Positions 39,846-51,079 of a stretch of 64,000 bases of DNA are shown here, piece by piece. Made by a program: the position numbers and the translations under genes. Each line of letters begins with the position of its first letter. Within the stretch, counting starts at the first letter, position 1. Source of the DNA: Coenobita brevimanus (Eukaryota > Arthropoda > Malacostraca > Decapoda > Coenobitidae); NCBI GenBank assembly GCA_032717465.1, contig CM064715.1, forward strand, positions 34,596,382 to 34,660,381. The letters are read 5' to 3'. The notes under the pieces were generated by a model. The model saw only the letters and a program-made list of their open reading frames with translations. It searched no databases and was not told the DNA's origin.

Positions 39846-41500
39846 TTAAATTTGTTTACTAATTTCACATCTCAGGATTGCAATGTTTTATTTTGTCATG
39901 TTAGTATTCATCTGACAGTGCCTAATGAATTTTATTTTGTACGAGTTGTCATCGTTCGGAATGATTTTGCTTAAGGATATATGCCTTTTGGTCTAACACG
40001 AACATTCACAAAGTTCGAATGTTTTTTTTTTTTTTTTAATTTAAATCAGAGGACTCATGATGCCATTTTAAAGCCCTCGTTATACAGATGAAAATAAAAT
40101 CGTTTATAACTCAAATATCTCACTTTTTTCCACGACCTCAGCACTTAAAACTTATTGTGCTTAAGCACATGAAACGCCAGCTATGATTGCGTGTGATGCA
40201 ATTTTTTCTTGTAGATTTTTTTTTTTTTTTTCTACGGGGCATTGGTTCACCCTGAGAAATGTTTTCCGACTTTTTGAAACAAATGGGTGTACTTCCCAAG
40301 TTGCATATTTAGCATTTTTGCCAAAAAAAAAAAAAATCACTTACTTATAAAAGTTTTGAATTACTCCAGAATCAGATGCTTTCTATCGTAACAGGTTCAC
40401 AATTGGCACTATCTTTTTTTCTTGAAGTCACATCTGCGATAAATAAAATAATTTAACAGACCTTCATGCTAAGGTGAAAATCCAATCAATCTCAAGACGA
40501 CATTTGCAACAGTTTATGTCAACGCTCCTGCAACTGCAGTTTATTTTTGTAGTTGTTATGCACGAGAAATATCCGAGCATGAATTGTTATAAATCTTTAG
40601 CGATTTCATATATCAGTATTGCAATGTATTATTTTTTTATCTGAATGTCAAAACCTCGGCGCTTTTCTTTTATACGCTTTATCACCGCCCGGAGTGATAT
40701 GGCTTATGGTCTAAGACAACCCTTCATAATGTGCAAGTATTACTTTTTTTAAATCATAAGGATCAGGATAACATTTTAAAGTCTAGTTATACAAGGAACA
40801 ATATAATCGTTTCTAACTAAATATATCTCACATTTTTCGACTACCACCTCATTCATTAAAACATATTGTGCTTTAATACCTTAATTGAGAGCTTTGGTTA
40901 CTTGTAAGTCTATTTCTTCTTATATGTTACTTCATTATCCCTTCTAGATGGATTTTTTTTTTTCATTAGCGGCACTTTTAAACTTGAGAAATGTTTTCGG
41001 AGTTTTTGAAACAACTGGGTATGTTTCCCAACCAATTTAGTGTACGCTTCTTTAAAGTCGTCGCTGAAAATACGCTGTTTTGAACATCACTCCAGAATAA
41101 TAATTTTGAATTACCCTAAAGCTGATGCTTTTTTGCGTAAAAAATTTTCAGTTAGCACTATTTTCAATTTTTAGGTCACGGCGATTATACATAAAAGAGA
41201 TCGTTGAATATACCCTCTTTCTAAATAAAAGTAAAAACATTCTCAAGATCACATTTATTACTTACTATTCATGCATTATCATGCACGAGAAATCTGCAGA
41301 TGTGATGAACCATGTTATATACATTAAATAATTTAATATCTCTGAACTCCAGTGTTGTTTTTACTTTCTCGTATTCATTTTTATCTGCCTGTCAGTACCT
41401 CCTGAATTTTCTTTTATACCAGTCGTCATCCTTCGAAATCTTCCTTACCTAAGGATATATTGCTGATGGAGTAACACAAATCTTCATTATATGCAAATAA

Positions 41501-41543
<43 letters not shown>

Positions 41544-41593
41544 CTTATCAGAATAACTCAAGCGTTAAAATGGCATCTTAAGCCATCCGATGA

Positions 41594-41675
<82 letters not shown>

Positions 41676-43495
41676 TCATCGGATGGCTCAAGATGCCATT
41701 TTAACGCTTGAGTTATACTGATAAAAAGAAAATATTTTCTATCCCTAATTTTTGTTGTTGTTGTTTAGGCCACCCCGTCATTAATTGCAATTTATTTTGC
41801 TTAAACACCTCAAATACCAGCTCCCAATACGTTTGAAACTATTATGTTTTTATATGTTACTTGATTACTCCTTGTAGATATTTTTTTTCCCAAGCATCGA
41901 TTTTTCACCTTAAGAAATTTATTGCTTTTGAAAATTGTTTTTCAATTTTGACTGCATTTTTGGAAGTTGCATTCTTAGCGTTATCGCCCCCTCAAATTTC
42001 CGTTATTAGCATCACTCTAAAGCAGACGCTTTCTGTCGTAACAATTCTCAGTTGGCTCTTTTTTATCATGGCTATAATGAATGAAAACGGCCATTCAAAA
42101 GACCCTCTTTCTTAAGTAAAAATCCAGTGTCACGACAAAATTCACACATATACATGTCAGTGCTCAAGCAGTCTATTTTTTTTTTTTTGTCATACACGAC
42201 GAGACTGCGGAAATAAGGAACCAAATTATAAATGCTTATCAGTTTCATATCTCAGCATTTCGATGTTGTTTTTACTTTGTCGTTTTAGTTTTTAATCTAT
42301 CATTACCTCATGAATATTCTTTTATGGGAGTTATCACTGTCCGAAGTGATTGTATCTAAGGAACTATGGCTTATTCTCTAAAACGAACCTTTATAATGGG
42401 TAAATCTTCCTATTTTTTTTTTACTGCCCAGGAGGCACAACATGCCATTTTAAAGCCTTGGTAATAGAGATAATATAATCGTAAAAAAAAAAAAAAAAAA
42501 TTTTTGACGACCCCTCATCAATTGAACTTTACTGTGCATAAACACCTCTAATCTTAGCTCTCTATACGCGTGAATCGATTTTTTTTCTTAAATGTTACTT
42601 CATTTCTCAATAGAGATTATTTTTGTTAAGCTGCTTAATTTTTTAATATCAAAACGTTTTCTGAAATTTTGAAGTAATTGGATGTTTCTCAAACAATTGA
42701 AAGTACATTTGAGAAAGTTGCACATTTAGAGCTTTCACCACCAAACACGATGTTTTTAGCATCACTCCCGGATAATTGTTCCGAATTACTTCTAAAGCAG
42801 ATGCATTTTATCGTTACAAGTTTAAATGAAATATTTTTTATCTTTTAAGTAATGGCTACGATGAATAAAAAAAAAGTAATTTAATAGACTCTCTTGCTAA
42901 AGAAAAAATACAATTTGAAGACTACATTTACAACAGTTCATGTCAATGCTCAAGCAACCTACTTTTATTTTTTTTTTTTTTTTTCTTCACGAAATATCTG
43001 CGGACATAAGCAATCAAATAATTAATGTTCATTAATATTATATCTCAGTACTACACTCCTGTTTTTTCCTTCTCGTACTATTATTTGCAGCTAGTAACTC
43101 CTAAATTTTCTTTTAAACGATTTATCACCGTTCAGAGTGATTTCACCTACGGATATATTGCCTATGGCTTAAGACGAACCTTCATAATGGGCAAATATTC
43201 ATTTTTTTAAAATTTAATCAGTAGGCTAGTGACAGTGATTTAAAGCATTAGTTATCAAAATGATAAAATCCTTTCTAACTATATTTTTTATTTTTTTCGA
43301 GCACCCTCTTGTTAATGAGAACTTACTGTTCTTTAACACCTCAAATGCTAGTTCTCTTTTCTTGAGAATCGATTTCTTTTTAATGTTCCTTCATTTCTCC
43401 ATATAGATGGATTTTTTTTTCTCAAAATGCAGCTTTTCACACTCGTAAAATGTTTTCTGAATTTTAGAAACAACTGGCTGTGTTTCCCCTCTGCC

Positions 43496-43526
<31 letters not shown>

Positions 43527-43775
43527 TGTTTGTGGTAGTTGGATGTTAAAAGTTTTAGCCCCCAAAAGCGGTTTTTACCATCATTCTATGATAGTTTTGA
43601 ATTACTCTTAAAGCTGACGCTTTCTTTCGTTGCAAATTTACAACTGGCTGTATTACTAACGATGTCACGGCTACGATGAATAAAACAAAAATTATTCTCT
43701 TGTTAAAGTACAAATCCAAACAATCAATACATAATTTGCAAACGTTCATGTCAATGCCCCAGCAAGCTGCATTTT
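39846..43775 (+). repeat. HOR2 satellite, plus unit 2 part 1 (M, G, H, I, J)
   Basis: Landmarks M 40062, G 40770, H 41690, I 42430, J 43230. The M-to-M distance to the next unit is 6222 bp and G-to-G is 6208 bp, which sets the unit length. No gene. Confidence 0.85.
41539..41733. repeat. Inverted duplication of monomer H sequence around (TA)n
   Basis: Arms of about 62 bp (41539-41600 and 41670-41733) are reverse complements with only one or two mismatches and a 3-bp indel, separated by about 70 bp of TA repeats (41597-41671). A second TA tract (41502-41541) flanks the left arm. The right arm is the normal H monomer (GGCTCAAGATGCCATTTTAA), so the left arm is the added inverted copy. Confidence 0.9.
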
Positions 43776-44349
43776 TTATCTCCCGCCTTTACCAATTTAG
43801 ATCGAAACTCTTTTCCCAACTGTGTGTGTGTGTTCCCACTATATCTCATGAAGAGCAGAGCTATGAACATGAAAATATAAGGGTATCAAGATATGACCAA
43901 AATCTTGGACGAGAGCGAAAATTGGCAGTCGGGGTCAAGGTCAACGTCACTAAAAAACCGCTGCCAAATGTCAACTAGTTTTTATCGCCCGCCTTCAGCA
44001 CCATTATATCTCATGACCGGCTTAAGCTATTAACATGAAACCATCAGGGTATCAAGATATGGCCAAAATCTTGTGCGAGTTTGAAAATGAGTTCACCAAA
44101 ATGACTGCCAAAGGTCAACTAGTTATTATCGTCAGCCTGTAGCACCATTGTATCTCATGAACGGCTTGAAAAATCAACACAACCTTTAGTGTATCAAAAT
44201 ATAGCCAAAAATATAGAACTAGATCGAAAATGGACTGCTGGGGTTCAAGGTCACCAAAATGGCTGCCAAAAGCCTACTAGTTTCTATACCACCGCTTTTA
44301 GCACCATTATATCTCATGAACGTTTTAACAACTTGAAACCTTTAAGGTT

Positions 44350-44580
44350 CCTGTCTCCCCGAAGGGGCCGCCGCCCCAAGTCCATCCCGCTGAGGACGCT
44401 CCTCAGAGCCTTGCCAGGGGGGCGCCCTCCCCTCGGCCCCCCTGGAGGGCATGCCGCCCCTCGGACCCTCCAGAGGGACGCCGCAAAACGGCCTCCCGTG
44501 GTGGTTCCCCTCCTCCCCTTCAAGGATGTGAGGCTGCCCCGGCCCATCCCTGGGGGTGGGGGGGTGGGGCGCGCTTGTTA
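44350..44580 (+). repeat. GC-rich core of module copy 3
   Basis: GC-rich with repeated local palindromes such as CCCCGAAGGGGCCGCC at its start. It matches the other cores only in short blocks. The open frames in it have no recognisable product. Confidence 0.8.
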
Positions 44581-44611
44581 CTAGGCCAACAGCATATTCT
44601 GGCTGGCGATT

Positions 44612-44637
44612 AGCATTCGGCTCCCGAATGCTTTTTT
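44612..44637 (+). other. Terminal stem-loop followed by T-run, module copy 3
   Basis: A 9-bp perfect stem with a 3-nt loop, then six T. The same structure is at 25247-25263 (inverted) and, partly decayed, at 50970-50990 and 35450-35470. Resemblance to an RNA polymerase III or hairpin terminator is by shape only. Confidence 0.6.
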
Positions 44638-47600
44638 CGTTTTTCTTTTTTTGTATCCATTATGCACCAGAAATCTACCATGGTGAACACTCGCATGTTC
44701 ACTAATTTAATATCTCAGTACTACCATGTTTTTACTTTCTCATACTAATTTTCATGTCAATACCTTTTCAATTTTCGTTTATTAGATTAATTTTGGAGTG
44801 ATTTTCCCTTAGGAAATACAGCTAATGCTCTACAACGAATCTCATAATAGGCAAATATATACCTTTTTTTTTAAATTGAATGCAGACGCTGGATGCCATT
44901 TTAAAGCCCTAGCTATACTGATAAAAGTATAATTCCCTCAAACTCTGAATTTCTTCCTTTTTATTTATTTATTTATTTTTTTGACGACCTTATCAACTGA
45001 AAGTCTCGGTGCCACAAGATCTCAAATTCGAGCTCTTTCAAGGGGTGAATCGTGTTCGTCATTATTTCATTTCTCCTTGTAGATGGATTTTTTTTTTTTT
45101 TGTAGTAAATGGAAGCTTTTCATATTCAGAAATGTCTCCTGATTTTTAGAAAACATTGTTTCCCATCCATTTTAGATTCCATTTATGGAAGTTACGTATT
45201 TATCGGTTTCGCCCAAAATCATGCTTTTTTTTTTTTTTTTTTTATAGCATCAGTCCATGTTAATATTTATGAATTACTCCTGAGGAGGATGCTTTCCTCT
45301 GTAGCAAGTTCATTATTATCTCATTTTTTAACACTGAAGTTACGACTACCATGAGTAAAAAAGAACATCATTTAATAGATCCTCTTGAAAAGCAAAATCT
45401 AGTCTCAAGACGACATTTACAACTTTTTTGCTTTGTATTAATTTCTTTTCCGACTTAATACTTCCTTAATTTACACGAATTACAGTTATCACCGTTGGGG
45501 GGGGGGGCTACGAATGAAATTGTTGCTGGTGTACTGATTCGAACTTTCGTTTTCTGTATATATATTCTAATATTTAAGTAAAATCGTGACTCAAGACCAT
45601 TTTAAAGCTCTCGTTATACAGAAATAAATATTCGTTTCTAACTAAAAATTTCTCACTTTTTGGACGACACCCTTATTAACTGGACCCTCAAATGTCAGAT
45701 CTGATCACGTCTGAATCGATTTCTTAGTGTTACATCAGTTTTCCCAGTGCTTGGATATTTTTTTCCAATCTTTTCACTCAGGAATTTTTACTGAAGTTTA
45801 GAATCAATTGGGTGTGCTTCCAAACCAGTTTAGAGTTCATTTAAGGCAGTACCATATTTAGCGTTCTCGCCAAAACTACACGGTTTTGCTATCGCTCCAT
45901 ATATAATAAATATGACTTACTCGTGAAGAGAATGGTTTCTATTGTAACAAGTTTACAGGTGGTACTATTTTTATTATTAATGTCAAGGCTACGAAGCATG
46001 AAGAAAAAGTAATTTACTCTATGGTGCTGCATTTTATTATATTTGGGGGGGTGGATGGGGTGGATCTGTTATAAATGATTATTAACTTCACACCCAGTCT
46101 TGCAATGTTTTTACTTTATCATATTAATTTTTGTCTGACTTAAAGCCTTATAAAATTTCTTTTATACGAGTTATCATCGTTCTGAGTCATTTTTCGTAAG
46201 GAAGTATGGTTTTTGGTCTAACACAAACATTCATAATGTGGACATTCATTTTTCTTTTTAATTTAAATCAGAAGGCCCAGGTTCCCATGTTAAAGCCCTG
46301 GTTACACACACTAAAATAAAATCGTTTTAAACTCAAATTTCTCACTTCTTTCGACGACCCTCTCAATACTTGAAATATATTATGCTTAAACACATAAAAC
46401 GCCAGTAATGAGTACATGTGACTCGATTTCTTCTTGTTACGTCATTTCTCCTTGTAAATGGATTCTTTTTTCTACGAGGCATTCTTTCACCCTGAGAAAT
46501 GTTTTCTGTATTTTAAAAACAATTATGTTTCCCATTCAGTTTAGAGTACATTTGTTCAAGTTGCACTTATAGCGCGATTGGAAAAAAAAAATGAACAGTT
46601 TTTATCAACGCTGCTCGGATGCATGAAGTAAATCCTTTAACAAACTCTCATGCTAAAGTAAAAATCCAAACAATCTCAAGATATCTGCAACAGTTCATGT
46701 CAACGTTCCTGCATCTACATTTTATTTTTGTATGTTATGAACGATAAACCTGTGGACATGAGGAACCAAGTTATCAGTGTTTAGTTATTTCATATCCCGG
46801 TATTGGAATGTTGTTTTTACTTTGCTGTATTATTTTTTTGTGTCAAAACCTCGCCAATTTTCTTTTATACGATTTATCACCGTTCGGTATGACTTACCAA
46901 TGGAAATATGCCTTATGGTCTAAGACGAGCCTTTATATATGTTTTTTTTTTTTTTTTAACTATCATGAGGACCAGGATGATATTTTAAACACCTACTTAT
47001 ACAGCCAAAAATATAATCGTTTCTAACTAAATATCTGAGTTTTCGGCTACCCACAATCATTGAAACTTCTTGTGCTTAAATATCTCAATTGCCAGCTCTG
47101 ATTACCCGTGCGGCGATTTCTTCTTATATGTTACTTCATTACTCCTTGTAGATGGAAGTTTTGCTTATTTCTTATTTGCAGTGTTTTTCAAACTGAGAAA
47201 TGTTTTCTGAATTTTTGAAACACTTGGGTATGTTTCCCAACCAATTTAGAGAACAATTATGGACACTGCCTATTTATCGTCGTCGCCAAAAATATGTGGT
47301 TTTCAGCATCACCCCAGGGTAATAGTTTTGAACTACCCTAAAGTGGATACTATACTGTCTTTCGTAACAAGTTCTCAATTGGCACTATTTTTCACTGTTT
47401 TAGTAACGGCGACGATGTATGAAAAAAAAAAAAAAAAAACGCTCTTGCCAAGGTAAAAACACAAACAATCTCATGACCATTTACAACAGTTCACATCAAT
47501 GCTATCTGCATTATTATTATTTTTTTTTGTATCTGTCAGGCACGAGAAATTTGAAGCTATAATGAATCAAGTTATAAATATTAAATAATTTAATATTGTT

Positions 47601-48140
47601 TTTACTTTCTCGTATTAATTTTAATCTTCTTGGAAATTCCCACTGAATTTTATTTTATACGAATTCTCGTCCTTCCGAGTGATTGTACCTAAGGAAATGT
47701 TGCTAATTGTGTAACACGGACCTTCATGATGCGCAAATAATCCTTTTTTTTTTTCTTCACAATCAGAAGGCTCATGATGCCATTTTAACGCCTTAGATAT
47801 ACAGAAAAAATAAAATCTTTTCCAACTAAAAGTCTCCCTCAAAAAGCGAGAATTTTAGAGCTAGAAAAGACCCCCTTATTAACTGAATCTTGTTGTGCTT
47901 AAACGCGTCAAATAGCGGCTCGTATTATATGTGAATATTTTTCTTCTATGCTGTTTGATATCTTCTCTTAGAGGTATTATTATTTTTTTAAAGCATCATT
48001 TCTCACCTTCAGAATTGTCTTCAGAATTATAGAAAATTAGGTGTGTTTCGAAATCAATTTTGAGTACATATGAGGAAGATGCATTCTTAGCGTTTTCTCC
48101 CCAAATATGTGCGTTTTTTAGCATCACTTACGTATAATAC
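44638..48140 (+). repeat. HOR2 satellite, plus units 2-3 (K, L, M, G, start of H)
   Basis: Landmarks K 44890, L 45590, M 46284, G 46978, H 47770. No gene. Confidence 0.85.
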
Positions 48141-48539
48141 TCTAACATACTATACCAGTAGCGGTGTGTGTGTGTGTGTATGTATTTTGGGCAGCCAAAT
48201 CGCACCAAAATTGGCACAAAAATGGCAAAAAAAAAAAAAAAAAAAAATCGCTTATGTAAAAAAAAATTCGTCCCATCACGATTGAAAAACATCTACTATA
48301 TTTAATGAGCGATCACATTTTGACCAAAAAACGCTGCTCCCTAAGCCCGGCATAGGATCTCCGTAGAATTTTTTGGCCAGAGGTAGAACTAAAATACACT
48401 GGGCTCCACTACCGAAGCTGCAAATAACACGATCAATTGGTTAGCTGCAAAAAATCCAAGTGACAACGTTACACTAAAACAGCACATAAACGCGAGAGCC
48501 CTCCGCAGGAGCAAGTGCGAGGGGCCCGAAGGGCTCTAA
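48141..48539 (+). mobile_element. Helitron-like non-autonomous element (candidate)
   Basis: A foreign segment in monomer H. It begins TCTAACATACTATACC, followed by a (GT)n-rich stretch, a 5' shape seen in many animal Helitrons. It ends with a small hairpin (GCCCGAAGGGC, about 48524-48534) and CTAA before T, compatible with the CTRR-T Helitron end. A longer pairing AGAGCCC/GGGCTCT (48495-48501 and 48531-48537) encloses the end. Against this, the base before the 5' TC is C where A is expected, and about 60 bp of monomer is missing at the site. No coding capacity. Confidence 0.4.
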
Positions 48540-50324
48540 TTTTTATCCTTGCTGTTATGGTTACAATGAATGAAAAAGGTCATTTAATAGACTTTCCTTC
48601 TCAAGTAAAAATACAAACCGTCTCTATACGAAATTTACAACACCATGTCGGTGCTCGCGCAATCTGCATTTTGTTGTTGTTTCTGTCATACACGATAAAT
48701 CTATGGATCTGAAGAACCATGTTATAAATGTTTATCAGTTGCATCTCAGTATTTCAATGTTCTTACTTTGCCGTATTAATTTTGTTCTATCAGTAGCTCA
48801 TGAATTTTTTTTATTTTTTATTTTTTTTATAGTTATCACTGTCCTGAATGATTTTACGAAAAGAAATGTGCTTATGGTCTAAAACCAACCTTTGTAATGA
48901 TCAAATATTTTTTTTTTTCTTCCAAATTTACTCAATAGGCTCAACATGCCATTCTAAAGCCTTAGTTATAGATAGAAATGAAATCGTTTTCAACAATTTT
49001 CCATTTTTTTCGACGACATCCCTCATCAATTGAAACTTATTGTGGTATATCAAATCCTTTCTTTCTTCGTGTAAATCGATTTTTTGTCTTAAATGTTACT
49101 TTATTCCTAAATATCGATTTTTTTTTTGGTTGCATTTTTTTTTTTCATGTTTGGAAATGTTCCGAATTTTTAAAACAGTTGGTGCGTTTCCCAAACAATT
49201 TACAGTAGATCTGTGAAAGTTTCATATTTAACGTTTTCGCCGCCCAAACGCGTTTTTTTTTTTTTTTTTGCATCGCCCTCTGATAATAGTTTTGAAATAC
49301 TCCTGAAACCAATGCTTTTTATCGTTACAAGTTCACAATCGGAACTATTTTTTGTCCTTGAAGTCACGGTTACAATGAATAAAAAAAAAAAAGAATTTAA
49401 TAGACCCTCTTGCTAAAGAAAAACAATCTCAAGACGAGATTTACAACAGTTCATTTCAATGCTTAAGCAACCTATATTTTTTGCATCTTTCATGCACGAA
49501 ACATTTGTTGATATGAAGAACCATATAATAAATGTTTATTGATTTTTTATCACATCTATTCTCTTGTTTTTACTTTCTCGTATTAATATCTCCCAAATTT
49601 TCATTTAAGCGATTTATCAAGGTTCGGAGTGATTTTACCTAAGCATATATGAACTGGGCATTCTTTTTTTATTTAACCTGGAGGCTAAAGATACTATTTT
49701 AAAGCTCTAGTTATACAGATGAAATCATTTCTAGCTTTATATTTCTCACTTTTTTCGACGACTCCCTCGTTAATGGGTACTTAAAATGCTTGAAAACCTG
49801 AATTGCTAGCTGTCTTTGTGAGAACCTATTTTTGAAATGTTACTTCATTTCTCCTTAAATATGATTTTCTATTCTCAAAATGCATTTATTCACACTCGAA
49901 AAGGTTTTCTAAATTTTAGGTCAAATCTCTCCTAACGGTGAAAAATCGTTTAAAAGAAATTGGGGAGGTATTTGCAGTCGACTATAAATTAATACGAGAA
50001 AGGAAAAAGAAAAAAAAACAAAACTAAGATACAAAATTAATGACCATAAAAAAAAGTTCTAGTACATTTGTGGTAGTTGGATGTTTGGCGTTTTAGCAAA
50101 AAAATATGCGGTTTTTAGCCTCATTCCTGTGTAAGAGTTATAAATTACTCGTAAAGCGAATGTTTTGTATGGTAGCAAATTTACCATTTGCTTTATTTTA
50201 AACCTTGAAGTCATGGATACAGTGAATGGTAAAAAAAAAAAAAAAAGATTAAAGCGTAAATCCAAACAATCTTAGTACGTGTTTTTAAACAGATCATATC
50301 AATGCTCCAGCAATTTGCATTTTT
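48540..50324 (+). repeat. HOR2 satellite, plus unit 3 (rest of H, I, J)
   Basis: I landmark at 48945, J landmark at 49690. A patch near 49920-50050 departs from the J consensus and may be a small rearrangement. Confidence 0.75.
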
Positions 50325-50349
50325 CATCGCCCGCCGTTTATTTTGTCCG

Positions 50350-50351
<2 letters not shown>

Positions 50352-50412
<61 letters not shown>
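50352..50412. repeat. (GT)n microsatellite
   Basis: About 30 GT repeats opening module copy 4. Confidence 0.98.
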
Positions 50413-50413
<1 letters not shown>

Positions 50414-50649
50414 CCCTTTATATCTCATGAACCGCTTGCGCTATCAACATGAAAATTTCAGGGTATAAAGATATATCCAAAATCTTCGACGACTTCGATA
50501 TGGGCAGTCGGGGTACAGGTCAAGCTCACCAAAATCGCTGCCAAAGGTCAACTACTTTTTATCCCTCTCGTTTAGCACCATTATATCTCATGAACTGTTT
50601 GAATTATCAACATGAAACATTTAGTGTATCACAATGTGGCCAAAATTTT

Positions 50650-50935
50650 CCGTCCCCCGAGGGTGCCGCCGCGCACCATTCCTCCCCCAAGGGGCCCACC
50701 TGCCCAGGCACAACCAGCGGGGCCCGTCCCCCTAGCCTCTCAAGAGGGGGCCCGCCTCAAGGTCCCCCCCCCGGGGATCCCGCCTCCTCTTCCCTCCTAT
50801 GGGGCGCCACCCAAGGCCTTCCCAACCGGGGAGGGAGAGCGCCGCCCTACTGCCCACCCGGTTGGGGTTCCCTCTCTTACCACGCCCTTTGCTAACGCGA
50901 GGGTCCCGACCTCCCTTGGGGGCGGGACACGCTTG
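50650..50935 (+). repeat. GC-rich core of module copy 4
   Basis: GC-rich, with long C runs and small palindromes. It shares CCGCCCTACTGCCCACCC-like and TTGGGGTTCCC-like blocks with the cores of copies 1 and 2. Overlapping frames on both strands are non-coding by-products of composition. Confidence 0.8.
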
Positions 50936-50993
50936 TAACTTGGCCAACAACATATTCTGGCGGGAAATTAGCATTAGGATCCCGAATGCTTTC

Positions 50994-50997
<4 letters not shown>

Positions 50998-51077
<80 letters not shown>
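50998..51077. repeat. (TA)n microsatellite at the K deletion point
   Basis: 80 bp of TA repeats between module copy 4 and monomer L. L carries a small TATATAT run at the same place in unit 2 (about 45557). Confidence 0.97.

Positions 51078-51079
<2 letters not shown>

Larger units (their letters stand above)
43776..44637 (+). repeat. GC-core composite module, copy 3
   Basis: Opens with a CCCGCCTTTACCAA-like block, then a short (GT)n (43821-43833). Tandem units begin with TATCTCATGA at 43842, 44007, 44151 and 44310 (periods 165, 144 and 159 bp) and contain GGGGTCAAGGTCAACGTCAC-like words. Then comes a GC-rich core (44350-44580), CATATTCTGGCTGGCGATTAG, and a perfect hairpin: AGCATTCGG (44612-44620), loop CTC, CCGAATGCT (44624-44632), then T6. 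Located between J and K. Confidence 0.8.
50325..50997 (+). repeat. GC-core composite module, copy 4
   Basis: CATCGCCCGCC start, (GT)n (50352-50412), two tandem units starting at 50421 and 50583 (162 bp apart), a GC-rich core (50650-50935), CATATTCTGGCGGGAAATTAG, then a terminal hairpin (AGCATT...GAATGCT, 50970-50990). Preceded by J. The expected K monomer after it is missing. Confidence 0.8.

Noticed and set aside
44189..44584. 131-codon frame across module copy 3
   Set aside because: Same reason: composition-driven and not conserved between module copies.
50449..50974. Several 80-148 codon frames across the tandem units and GC core of module copy 4
   Set aside because: They run across tandem repeats into a GC-rich core, overlap on both strands and have no counterpart in copies 2 and 3.
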